Origin: Nitrospirales bacterium
GTDB taxonomy: Bacteria > Nitrospirota > Nitrospiria > Nitrospirales > UBA8639
NCBI GenBank assembly: GCA_029261255.1
Contig: JAJDBQ010000190.1
Span: 1 to 58,999, forward strand
Direction: 5' to 3'
Length of the DNA stretch: 58,999 bases
Both the position numbers and the translations under genes were made by a program. Positions 1 to 8,436 of this stretch are shown here, in pieces. How positions within the stretch are numbered: the first letter of the stretch is position 1; each line of letters opens with the position of its first letter. Below the pieces are notes generated by a model that saw only the letters and a program-made list of their open reading frames with translations, did not search any database and was not told the origin of the DNA.

Positions 1-1
1 T

Positions 2-1354
2 TTGGAGTTGAGTGGTGATGGCAAAGCCACCATCCGGCAAGTGAAAGACGCATTCTATGTGTTAGAAGATGGCTCCTTTGAGAAGACAAAATTCATGTCT
101 TGTATGAGCCGTATGGAATGGGGGGGTATTGATTATTTGCCAGTTGTGGAATTGTTTTTATCATTGCTGCCTGGCACGGGGAGCGCCACCTTCGAGTTGA
201 TCCGTGGATTGTATGATGATCAGCAGGTGCGGACTCCTGTTTTATTGCGGTATCGAGGAATTCCTGCCTATCCATCAATCGGGGCATTTCGATTATTTAG
301 TACATTTTTTACCCCTTCCATGCAAACAGCTGAGGTACCGCAAGATGTTTTTTTAGACATCAATCGGTCTCATGAAGTGGCATGGATGCCTTCACCGGAA
401 TACCCTGTCCGGCACTTTGATGAACAACAGAGGATGACTGTCACGACTCATCATCACAAGATTCAAAAAATCACATTCTGGGATGATACAAGTGGATTGG
501 CCTATCTCCCGACAACATCATCTGGAGAATCAAAAGTTGATGGGCGGGGAGCTTATATTCTTGGAAAAGAGCTGCATGTGTATGATGGTGAACGAGAGCA
601 CGTTATGAACGTGCAGGAATCGTGGAAACTTGCAGCGCTTGAGCATGAAGGAGCATGGACCATTCCTTCGACTTCGTGGCGTGAGTGTTTTCCGCAAGGC
701 CCACCGACGCTGACTCCGGCAGAAGCCTTTTCTGCGGTCTTACTCTATCCAGATGATTCACGAATCATTGGCGAAAAAGAAAGCCAACCCTTTATTTTTG
801 ATTACCTTGACGATTTTCTTGAAGAACAACTCGAGTTGCGGCAATTCAGGGAAATGGCCGATCACATATTATTGGCACGGTGTGAGGCCAGCCTAGGAGC
901 TTGTCTGAAGTACGGGCGCCCGCAATCGTACACCATTTGGTATGAGTGGCCAGCATTTGCCCAAAAACATGCACAACAGATTTGGAATACCTTACATCGA
1001 AATAACACGTTAGCCTGGCTACCGCATTTCCAATTTTCCTCTGTGACTCAACAGGGCATAACCAAAACCTATTCGCCGTTTGATTGGATGAATGTGTGGA
1101 TCCCATTTGCCAGCTACGACGATGAACAAGATTTGCGGCAATGGAGTTGGTTTCTATCCAATCATCTCATTCCTGGAGGGATTGCATGTGTGGCAGGCCC
1201 AGAGGTGCTGGGACATCTGTTTCAAGAGGATGGATTTTCTGTGGTCCATGCAGAGCGTGGTGAATCGTTACCAACTTTCAAAATACATCAAGCCATTCTT
1301 CAGGCTGGTCAGCTGCATCCTGGACTGATGGTTTGGATCATTCAACAATCTTGA
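2..1354 (+). CDS. Unknown protein, 5' end cut by window edge
   Basis: The reading frame is open from the first bases, and the first possible start is a TTG at base 2, so the true start very likely lies upstream and the protein is truncated here. At least 450 residues are visible. I do not recognise the family. There is no signal peptide or clear membrane helix in the visible part. The last ~90 residues (Pro/Gly-rich strand-loop pattern around GGIACVAGPE, ending in hydrophobic VWIIQQS) vaguely resemble the end of a Rossmann-type methyltransferase fold, but I see no SAM-binding glycine motif, so I assign no function. It is followed after 50 bases by a small coiled-coil gene on the same strand. 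Confidence 0.7.
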   Translation: MELSGDGKATIRQVKDAFYVLEDGSFEKTKFMSCMSRMEWGGIDYLPVVELFLSLLPGTGSATFELIRGLYDDQQVRTPVLLRYRGIPAYPSIGAFRLFSTFFTPSMQTAEVPQDVFLDINRSHEVAWMPSPEYPVRHFDEQQRMTVTTHHHKIQKITFWDDTSGLAYLPTTSSGESKVDGRGAYILGKELHVYDGEREHVMNVQESWKLAALEHEGAWTIPSTSWRECFPQGPPTLTPAEAFSAVLLYPDDSRIIGEKESQPFIFDYLDDFLEEQLELRQFREMADHILLARCEASLGACLKYGRPQSYTIWYEWPAFAQKHAQQIWNTLHRNNTLAWLPHFQFSSVTQQGITKTYSPFDWMNVWIPFASYDDEQDLRQWSWFLSNHLIPGGIACVAGPEVLGHLFQEDGFSVVHAERGESLPTFKIHQAILQAGQLHPGLMVWIIQQS

Positions 1355-1404
1355 AATTGGTTCTTTGACACATTCAGAAGACATGTATCTGAAGGAGGCG
1401 GGTG

Positions 1405-1704
1405 ATGAACGATCAAGAAAAGCAGTTAGTGGTCATGGCCCATGCTCTTGCCCATCAAGAAAACGAGATCCAGTATCTCAAAGCCTTACTTGTCGAAAAA
1501 ATGAATATGAAACTCGAAGAGTTCCAGCAAGAACAAGATAACTTTTGGGCCAAGAGCAAACATTATCGTATCTATGAAACCATTAATAATCTGCAAACGC
1601 TGCAACAGGAGATGGAATCCCTTCCCGAGAATGTCGATCTAGATATGTATCGCGATCATCTTCGTTGGCCGAGCGATCCACCCGAACAGCCTCCTTCAGC
1701 ATGA
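1405..1704 (+). CDS. Small coiled-coil protein of unknown function
   Basis: A 99-residue acidic, Gln/Glu-rich protein. A strong Shine-Dalgarno AAGGAGG at 1392-1398 lies 6 bases before the ATG at 1405, so I prefer this start to the GTG directly in front of it, which would be only 3 bases from the ribosome site. Residues ~5-70 have the heptad-like pattern of a coiled coil; the C-terminus is Pro-rich (DPPEQPPSA). There is no signal peptide. It sits between the unknown first gene and the pyr promoter and may be co-transcribed with the former. A short inverted repeat (TTCAGA at 1373-1378, TCTGAA at 1388-1393) touches the ribosome site and could form a weak hairpin there. No family recognised. Confidence 0.75.
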   Translation: MNDQEKQLVVMAHALAHQENEIQYLKALLVEKMNMKLEEFQQEQDNFWAKSKHYRIYETINNLQTLQQEMESLPENVDLDMYRDHLRWPSDPPEQPPSA

Positions 1705-1761
1705 TGTTCTCTTTGGTTGCTCAAAATGCTCAGCAATATTTGTGGCCATAGTGACTGGCCC

Positions 1762-1790
1762 TTGACAGAAAGACACGTCGTGAATAGGAT
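1762..1790 (+). promoter_or_regulatory. Sigma-70-type promoter of the pyr operon
   Basis: A perfect -35 TTGACA at 1762-1767 and a -10 TAGGAT at 1785-1790 are separated by exactly 17 bases. Transcription would begin near 1797, giving a leader of about 155 bases before pyrR that carries the PyrR site and a terminator. Confidence 0.7.
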
Positions 1791-1806
1791 GACTTAACCT
1801 TTAACA

Positions 1807-1831
1807 CTCATCCAGTGAGGTGAGTAAGGAG
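1807..1831 (+). promoter_or_regulatory. PyrR-binding RNA element (anti-antiterminator)
   Basis: The leader holds TCCAGTGAGGTGAGTAAGG at 1811-1829. This matches the conserved core of PyrR-binding RNA hairpins known from Gram-positive pyr leaders (UCC, GNGAGG, then a AAGG tail). It lies at the start of the predicted transcript and directly precedes pyrR. The CAGTGA segment at 1813-1818 is exactly complementary to TCACTG at 1878-1883 inside the downstream terminator, so the two can pair as an antiterminator. When UMP-loaded PyrR binds this element, pairing is blocked and the terminator can form. The mechanism is inferred from the family; the sequences are directly visible. Confidence 0.65.
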
Positions 1832-1867
1832 AATGACGGATAATGGCCCTTCTATAGGCCACAACAT

Positions 1868-1905
1868 AAAAACCCTTTCACTGTCTTGCAGCGGAGGGTT
1901 TTTTT
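1868..1905 (+). terminator. Intrinsic terminator / attenuator ahead of pyrR
   Basis: AAAAACCCT at 1868-1876 is the exact inverse complement of AGGGTTTTT at 1895-1903 and the 3' arm runs into a T-tract. A small inner CTG/CAG pairing tightens the loop. It lies between the pyr promoter and pyrR, the position expected of a pyr attenuator. Confidence 0.75.
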
Positions 1906-1942
1906 ATGCCTATTTCATGGAAATACCAATGAATCTATTTAA

Positions 1943-2506
<564 letters not shown>

Positions 2507-2514
2507 CAACACCT

Positions 2515-3435
2515 ATGGCCTTGAGCAGAAAAGATCTACTTGCGATTCATGACTTATCAGTTGAAGAAATCGAACTCATATTGACCACGGCAGAGTCTTT
2601 GAAAGAAGTTAGCGGACGAGATATCAAAAAAGTTCCTGCTTTACGCGGAAAGACCATCGTCAATTTATTTTTTGAGCCCAGCACTCGGACTCGAACATCT
2701 TTTGAATTAGCGGCGAAACGGTTGAGTGCGGATGTCATTAATTTTTCTCCATCCACCAGTAGTATCGTGAAGGGAGAAACCCTCATTGACACCGCACGAA
2801 ATATTGAGTCGATGAAAGCTGATATTATTGTCCTGCGGCATTCTTCGCCTGGTGCGGCCGAACATTTAGCTCGTTTTGTTCAATCCTCGGTGATTAATGC
2901 AGGAGATGGTTGGCATGAACATCCCACACAGGCTCTGTTAGACCTCTATACGATTAAGGAAAAAAAGGAAAAGATCGAAGGCTTAACGATTGTGATTGTC
3001 GGGGATGTCGCGCATAGCCGTGTGGCACGATCAAATATTGCCATCTTAAACAAATTGGGTGCTCAGGTACGGGTGGTGGCGCCACCAACTATGCTACCGT
3101 CATGCGTCGAACGGCTTGGTGTCAGTGTCTTTTACCGTTTTGAGGACGCGTTGATCGGGGCCGATGTGATTATGATGTTGCGGCTACAACGAGAACGGCT
3201 TGGTCAAGCCTTACTCCCTAGCTTAAGAGAATATGCCACATTATTTTGCCTAACCGCCGCGCGGCTCAAATTGGCCAAACCAGAAGCCATTGTCATGCAT
3301 CCAGGTCCATTGAATCGAGGCATTGAAATATCACCTGAAGTGGCCGATAGCTCTGCCGCAGTCATCTTAGATCAAGTCACGAATGGAGTGTCGGTGCGGA
3401 TGGCCTTAATGTATTTACTATCAGGGTCCGCCTAA
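2515..3435 (+). CDS. pyrB: Aspartate carbamoyltransferase catalytic chain
   Basis: 306 residues, typical for the catalytic chain. It joins carbamoyl phosphate and aspartate, the committed step of pyrimidine synthesis. The carbamoyl-phosphate loop FEPSTRTRTSFE is at residues ~53-64; the HSSPGAAEHLA segment and the HPTQALLDLYTI motif (aspartate/carbamoyl phosphate site) follow, and HPGPLNRG near the C-terminus is intact. No pyrI regulatory chain gene is present nearby, so control is probably at the leader rather than by an allosteric subunit. It lies 8 bases after pyrR and 20 before pyrC, clearly one transcript. Confidence 0.97.
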   Translation: MALSRKDLLAIHDLSVEEIELILTTAESLKEVSGRDIKKVPALRGKTIVNLFFEPSTRTRTSFELAAKRLSADVINFSPSTSSIVKGETLIDTARNIESMKADIIVLRHSSPGAAEHLARFVQSSVINAGDGWHEHPTQALLDLYTIKEKKEKIEGLTIVIVGDVAHSRVARSNIAILNKLGAQVRVVAPPTMLPSCVERLGVSVFYRFEDALIGADVIMMLRLQRERLGQALLPSLREYATLFCLTAARLKLAKPEAIVMHPGPLNRGIEISPEVADSSAAVILDQVTNGVSVRMALMYLLSGSA

Positions 3436-3455
3436 CAGAGAGAGAAAGAGAAACT

Positions 3456-4775
3456 ATGAATGAAGCCTCATTGAATCAAGCCTCACCCAAAACTGTCTGT
3501 ATTCAGGGTGGGACCGTTATTGATCCTGGTCACGTGAATGGCCGAGCTGATGTGCTGATTCAGGACGGAAAAATTGTTGAAGTGGGCTATCCACTTAAGA
3601 GTGCTGTTGCACAGGATGATTCTGTCATCGTACTTGATGCCAGTGGTTGGATTGTCGCTCCTGGACTCGTGGACCTGCATTGTCACTTACGTGAACCCGG
3701 TTTTGAGTACAAGGAAACCATTCAAACAGGTTCAGCCTCCGCAGTCGCCGGAGGATTTACCTCAATCTGTGCGATGCCCAATACGCAGCCAGTGAATGAT
3801 AACGCTGCGATCACCCAATTTATGTTGACAAAAGGTCAAGAGGCTGGGAAGGCAAGGATTTACCCCATTGGGGCCATTACAAAAAACTCAGATGGTGAAG
3901 AATTAGCGAACATTGGTGAACTCGTGGCAGCGGGCTGTGTGGCAATATCCGATGATGGACGACCGGTCATGAATAGCTTAGTGATGCGTCGTGCATTGGA
4001 GTATGCCAAAGCTTTTGGTGTGCCAGTGGTTGATCACTGTGAAGATCTTCATCTGACAGATGGCGGCTGTATGAACGAAGGCGCAGTGTCCACTGAATTA
4101 GGTATGCCAGGAATTCCTGATGCCTCGGAAGAAGTGATGGTCGCTCGCAATCTTGCCTTAGCCGATCTCACAGGCGTCTGTGTGCATTTGGCACATTTGA
4201 GCACCGCGCGTTCTGTTGAACTCGTGCGTCATGCGAAAGCTCAAGGACTTCCGGTCAGTGCCGAAGTCTGTCCTCATCATTTCTCTATTACTGAAGAAGC
4301 CGTCCGAGGCTACCAGGCTAATGCAAAAATGAATCCCCCTCTTCGAACTGATGAAGATATGAAGGCCCTGAGACAAGGGTTAGTTGATGGGACCATTGAT
4401 GTGATTGCCACTGATCACGCTCCGCATGCCCTTCAGGAAAAACAATTGGAGTTTGATACGGCGCCGTTTGGCATTGTTGGATTTGAGACGGCCTTGCCGC
4501 TGACGCTCCAACTTGTTCATGACGGCACCTTGTCTATGGAGCAGGCGCTTGATAAGTTGACTCGTGCTCCAGCTCAATTATTTCATCTTCCGGTGGGCTC
4601 ACTGACGCCAGGGAGTCTGGCCGATGTTGTGATTTTCGATGCTCAAGAAGAGTGGGTGGTCGATCCTGAACAATTTCAATCCAAAAGCCGGAACACTCCT
4701 TTTGGTGGCATGGTAGTGAAGGGGAAAGTCAAGATGACCTTGGTTGACGGTCGATTGGTTTATGATGCTCGCTAG
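3456..4775 (+). CDS. pyrC: Dihydroorotase (class I type)
   Basis: 439 residues. It cyclises carbamoyl aspartate to dihydroorotate. The amidohydrolase zinc motif appears as HCHLREPG (His75 and His77), followed by further ligands or catalytic residues in VDHCED, HLAHLST and ATDHAPH. Length and the HLREPG motif point to the class I (Bacillus/Aquifex-like) enzyme rather than the shorter E. coli type. It is preceded by a purine-rich AGAGAGAAAGAGAAA stretch acting as ribosome site and is tightly linked to pyrB and to the small membrane gene 3 bases downstream. Confidence 0.96.
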   Translation: MNEASLNQASPKTVCIQGGTVIDPGHVNGRADVLIQDGKIVEVGYPLKSAVAQDDSVIVLDASGWIVAPGLVDLHCHLREPGFEYKETIQTGSASAVAGGFTSICAMPNTQPVNDNAAITQFMLTKGQEAGKARIYPIGAITKNSDGEELANIGELVAAGCVAISDDGRPVMNSLVMRRALEYAKAFGVPVVDHCEDLHLTDGGCMNEGAVSTELGMPGIPDASEEVMVARNLALADLTGVCVHLAHLSTARSVELVRHAKAQGLPVSAEVCPHHFSITEEAVRGYQANAKMNPPLRTDEDMKALRQGLVDGTIDVIATDHAPHALQEKQLEFDTAPFGIVGFETALPLTLQLVHDGTLSMEQALDKLTRAPAQLFHLPVGSLTPGSLADVVIFDAQEEWVVDPEQFQSKSRNTPFGGMVVKGKVKMTLVDGRLVYDAR

Positions 4776-4778
4776 CCT

Positions 4779-5312
4779 ATGGGAAAGAAACGCGTGAATT
4801 GGGGAACGATAGGATTTTTTGTCGAGATGTGTGCCTTGACCTTATGGGTCGGCGGTTTAATTGTTATTATTGCCGTAGTGATCCCAGCAGTCTTTAATTC
4901 TTTCGGGATGGAGCCAGCCGGTCGTTTCTTACGCCGGGTGTTTGATGGGTATGGATATTTAAACCTTGGAATTTTATGTGTGCTAAGCCTTGTGGCATGT
5001 GTGCGTGCTCGCACCTATGGACAAGATTCAACTGTATTGTTTTCGGTCACCACAAGTGAATGGTGGCTACTTGGAGGCATGTTGCTCGTCACAGTGAGCA
5101 TTCTAGGAATCTTGGGGCCTCAAGCGGTGGCCTTACAGGAAGAGGCATTTGAGGCTATTTCCAAAGAACAAAAAGAATTGGCGTATTCACAATTCTTTCG
5201 TCTACATATGATTGTTCGGGCCTTACATCTGGTCAATGTTGGCCTGGCCTTTTCTTTGTTTATTCTGAAACTACGAAAAATTCTTGTTCTTCGTCTTGCG
5301 AATGCCTCCTGA
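4779..5312 (+). CDS. DUF4149-like four-helix membrane protein
   Basis: 177 residues with about four hydrophobic helices (roughly 9-35, 57-75, 88-110, 143-165). The first helix contains the EMCALTLWVGGLIVI pattern and the following TTSEWWLLGG and RLHMIVRALHLVN segments seen in DUF4149/TMEM205-like integral membrane proteins. Function is unknown in this family. Its ATG is only 3 bases after the pyrC stop, so it is translated from the pyr transcript, but a link to pyrimidine metabolism is not evident. Confidence 0.8.
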   Translation: MGKKRVNWGTIGFFVEMCALTLWVGGLIVIIAVVIPAVFNSFGMEPAGRFLRRVFDGYGYLNLGILCVLSLVACVRARTYGQDSTVLFSVTTSEWWLLGGMLLVTVSILGILGPQAVALQEEAFEAISKEQKELAYSQFFRLHMIVRALHLVNVGLAFSLFILKLRKILVLRLANAS

Positions 5313-5369
5313 GTCATTTTTTGCGAAACGAAAAGGCTCTATGAAACGAAAGAAACATGAGGTGAGTTT

Positions 5370-6557
5370 GTGAAGCCGGCAATGCTGATGTTAGCTGACG
5401 GTACGGTGTTTAAAGGACAGGCGCTCGGGTTCGAAGGCGAGACCATTGGTGAAGTCGTTTTTAATACGTCGATGACTGGCTATCAAGAGATTTTGACCGA
5501 TCCATCTTACAAAGGACAGATCGTCCTGATGACGAGTACGCAAATAGGCAACTATGGTGTGACTCCTGAAGATGATGAATCGTGTCGCGTCTGGGCTGAA
5601 GGCTTTATTGTCAGAGAGGCTTCCAACCGGATGAGTAATTGGCGAGGGCAGCAACCCTTAGACGAGTATTTACTCGAGCAGAAGATTGTGAGTATTCAAG
5701 GAATTGATACCCGTGCGCTCACAAGTCATCTTCGAGAGAAAGGCTCGCAAATGGGAGTGCTTTCGCATGTCGATCTCGATGAAGCGTCACTCCATGCGAA
5801 AGCTCAGGCTGCACCGTCCATTGTTGGTCGAGATTTGGTTCACGAAGTGACGTGTGAGGCTCCATATCAATGGTCCAAAGGAAGTACACCTCTCTGCTCT
5901 GATCAGAATGGTTTCACAGCTATAGAAGCGCCGGCATCAGCTACGTATAAAGTTGTGGTGATGGATTTTGGAGTCAAACATCATATACTTCGCAGTTTGG
6001 TGGATGCCGGGTGTGACGTCTATGTTGTCCCAGCCTCCACAAGTGCAGACGAAATTCGCAAGCAAGAACCTGACGGACTATTTTTATCCAATGGACCTGG
6101 AGATCCTGAAGGCGTACTGTATGCAGTCGAAACAGTGAAAGCGTTACTTGGCTGGAAGCCTCTCTTTGGTATTTGCCTGGGCCATCAAATCTTGGGATTG
6201 GCTTTAGGCCTGAATACTCATAAGTTGCCATTTGGGCATCATGGGGCCAATCATCCGGTGATGGATCTTCGAACAAGAAAAATCGAGATTACGTCTCAGA
6301 ACCATAACTTTGCCGTTGACCTTCCTCACAAAGAATCAGAAAATTCTCTTGGTGCAGCTGAACCCTTTGATACATCAATTGGCAGAATGTCCGTGACCCA
6401 TCGAAGCCTGAATGATGGATGTTGCGAAGGGATGGTTGGACTCGACAGTCCAGTTCTCTCCATACAATATCATCCAGAAGCCTCGCCTGGCCCTCATGAT
6501 TCATCCTATCTCTTTCAGCAATTTGTCGACATGATGAAAGAGGTTCGGAATGACTAA
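5370..6557 (+). CDS. carA: Carbamoyl-phosphate synthase small (glutaminase) chain
   Basis: 395 residues. It hydrolyses glutamine and passes ammonia to CarB. The N-terminal CPSase small-chain domain (TGYQEILTDPSYKGQIV) is followed by a class I glutamine amidotransferase domain from ~190. The catalytic Cys lies in GICLGHQ (~residue 270) and the His/Glu pair in YHPEASPGPHD near the end. The start is a GTG at 5370 with an AGGTG ribosome site 7-8 bases before it; it matches the usual N-terminus (ADGTVFKGQALG). Its last 8 bases overlap the sppA start. carB is 1.9 kb downstream in the same run, separated by two protease genes. Confidence 0.97.
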   Translation: MKPAMLMLADGTVFKGQALGFEGETIGEVVFNTSMTGYQEILTDPSYKGQIVLMTSTQIGNYGVTPEDDESCRVWAEGFIVREASNRMSNWRGQQPLDEYLLEQKIVSIQGIDTRALTSHLREKGSQMGVLSHVDLDEASLHAKAQAAPSIVGRDLVHEVTCEAPYQWSKGSTPLCSDQNGFTAIEAPASATYKVVVMDFGVKHHILRSLVDAGCDVYVVPASTSADEIRKQEPDGLFLSNGPGDPEGVLYAVETVKALLGWKPLFGICLGHQILGLALGLNTHKLPFGHHGANHPVMDLRTRKIEITSQNHNFAVDLPHKESENSLGAAEPFDTSIGRMSVTHRSLNDGCCEGMVGLDSPVLSIQYHPEASPGPHDSSYLFQQFVDMMKEVRND

Positions 6558-7515
6558 GACCATTCGCTTGACACTTCTCTGTCTGTTGTTTGTCAATGGA
6601 TGCATTCATGTAGATCTGTTCTCAAGTGGAAACGCGTTGCAGGAAACGAAGGTTTCCGGTGAGGGCTCTGATAAAATTCTGTTAATCGATATCTCAGGTG
6701 CTTTATCGACGAGTCAAGAATCCGGAATTTTTTCTGCACCAAGTCTTCCGGCTCGTCTCAAAGAAGAATTAACGATCGCTGAAAAAGACGATGATATTAA
6801 AGCCATTATCCTTCGTATGAATTCTCCTGGAGGAACCGTCACGTCTTCAGATATTGTGTATCACGAGTTGCTGGAATTTAAACGAAAACGGAACGTGCCG
6901 ATCATCACGTCCATTCTGGATATCGGGGCTTCCGGTGGGTATTACGTAGCCATGGCCTCTGACTACATTTTCGCACACCCTTCGACGATTACAGGGAGCA
7001 TTGGTGTAATCATGCTCACACTGAATGCAGAAGGATTGCTTGAAAAAATTGGCATACAACCAACAGCGATTGTCTCGGGTCCCAAGAAATCTATGGGGTC
7101 GCCATTTCGTGCCATGAAAGACGAGGAACGTGCAATTTTTCAAGATGTAATCGATCGATTGTACGCACGCTTTCTTGCGGTGGTGCAAGAAGGACGCCCC
7201 AACTTGACTGCTGATAAAATTCGAGACTTAGCCGATGGACGCATCTATACGGCTGACCTTGCAAAAGCTGAAGGATTAATTGATGAGATCGGCTATCTCG
7301 ACGATGCTATTAGAGAGGCCAAAAAACATGCGAAGTTAGCTGCAGCACAAGTTGTTACCTATACTCGTCGTAGCCCTGATGTCCATCACAATATCTATTC
7401 GAAATTTGAGCCACCGACAGTAGGGCCTCTAGGGTTTCCGCAGATTAATTCGAAGACTGTGCTCGGCGCGTTACACAGTGGAGCTCCTCATATGATGTAT
7501 ATGTGGATGCCTTAA
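6550..7515 (+). CDS. sppA: Signal peptide peptidase SppA-type membrane serine protease
   Basis: 321 residues, matching the short single-domain SppA form. The catalytic Ser is in GASGGYYVAMA (Ser128) and the general-base Lys in SGPKKSMGSPFRAM (residues 179-180). The N-terminus is a hydrophobic signal with Cys18 in VNGC, which may be a lipoprotein attachment site (weak lipobox). Family members degrade cleaved signal peptides in the inner membrane or periplasm. The ATG lies inside the end of carA (8-base overlap), so translation is probably coupled; the M48 peptidase starts 9 bases downstream. The two proteases inside the car genes form an unexpected insert in the pyrimidine operon. Confidence 0.93.
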   Translation: MTKTIRLTLLCLLFVNGCIHVDLFSSGNALQETKVSGEGSDKILLIDISGALSTSQESGIFSAPSLPARLKEELTIAEKDDDIKAIILRMNSPGGTVTSSDIVYHELLEFKRKRNVPIITSILDIGASGGYYVAMASDYIFAHPSTITGSIGVIMLTLNAEGLLEKIGIQPTAIVSGPKKSMGSPFRAMKDEERAIFQDVIDRLYARFLAVVQEGRPNLTADKIRDLADGRIYTADLAKAEGLIDEIGYLDDAIREAKKHAKLAAAQVVTYTRRSPDVHHNIYSKFEPPTVGPLGFPQINSKTVLGALHSGAPHMMYMWMP

Positions 7516-7524
7516 GGTCATTGA

Positions 7525-8409
7525 ATGAAACAGGTCCCGCAATTTCGAGGAAGATACGCTGAACAGAGAAACGTCGCGCTATTTTTCTGTCTCAGTCTCT
7601 TGAGTATCTTGGCCGTGGCCTGTCAGAAGGCTCCGGGCACGGCACGCGATCAATTAATTTATATTTCTGAAGAAAAGGAGATCGCGCTGGGTCTTTCAGC
7701 ATTTCGCGAAGTCTTGAAGAATGCTCGTTTAAGTCAAGATCCAGAAGTGACACTGATGGTGAATCGTGTAGGACAGCAAATTGCCAAAGGCGCCAATAAG
7801 CCAGAATACGTGTGGGAATTTGCCGTCATTGATGATGATGAGCAGGTGAATGCCTTTGCTCTTCCTGGTGGAAAAGTCGCTGTGTTTACCGGAATTTTAA
7901 AATTTACGAAAACTGAAGCTGGCCTCGCAACGGTGATGGCACATGAAGTGGCCCATGCTCTTCAGCGGCATGGCGCTGAACGCTATAGTCGAGGAATTCT
8001 TGAGCAAATTGGTCAAATTGGCGCCTTGGCTGGAGCAGCAGCTGGGGGTATTGATCCAGGGATCGCCATTGGAGCCATGAGTGCCTATGGCGTCGGTGTG
8101 GCCCTGCCGAATTCTCGTGAACAGGAAACTGAGGCTGATTTTATTGGCTTGCAACTCATGGCCAAAGCCGGATATGACCCACATGAAGCTGTACCCTTCT
8201 GGGAACGAATGAGCGGGTGCCCAAGAAAAATGATTGGGAAATTTTGTTTCCGTAGCCAAAATGCCGTTCCTGAATTTTTGTCGACGCATCCGTCAGATGT
8301 GACACGAATCAATCAAATAGAATCGTGGATACCGCAGGCAATGAGATATTATCGACCTGTGCCATCAAGTTCGGCCACTGAGAGAACAACAGATCCTCTT
8401 CTACAATAA
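7525..8409 (+). CDS. M48 family zinc metallopeptidase lipoprotein (LoiP/YcaL-like)
   Basis: 294 residues. The signal peptide ends in a lipobox LAVAC with Cys33 as the likely lipid-bearing residue. The zinc motif HEVAH is at 140-144, with a third ligand Glu in ETEADFIG (~203). A hydrophobic Ala/Gly-rich stretch (IGALAGAAAGG) lies between them, as in the BepA/LoiP group. Such proteins act on the periplasmic side in quality control of outer-membrane proteins. It lacks the TPR region of BepA, so it is closer to LoiP/YcaL-type short peptidases. Placed between sppA and carB in one orientation. Confidence 0.92.
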   Translation: MKQVPQFRGRYAEQRNVALFFCLSLLSILAVACQKAPGTARDQLIYISEEKEIALGLSAFREVLKNARLSQDPEVTLMVNRVGQQIAKGANKPEYVWEFAVIDDDEQVNAFALPGGKVAVFTGILKFTKTEAGLATVMAHEVAHALQRHGAERYSRGILEQIGQIGALAGAAAGGIDPGIAIGAMSAYGVGVALPNSREQETEADFIGLQLMAKAGYDPHEAVPFWERMSGCPRKMIGKFCFRSQNAVPEFLSTHPSDVTRINQIESWIPQAMRYYRPVPSSSATERTTDPLLQ

Positions 8410-8436
8410 TCTTGGAAATTTCCTGAGAACATTTAT

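Noticed and set aside
2..1354. Assignment of the first gene to a methyltransferase
   Set aside because: Only a loose similarity at the C-terminus; no SAM-binding glycine loop is visible.
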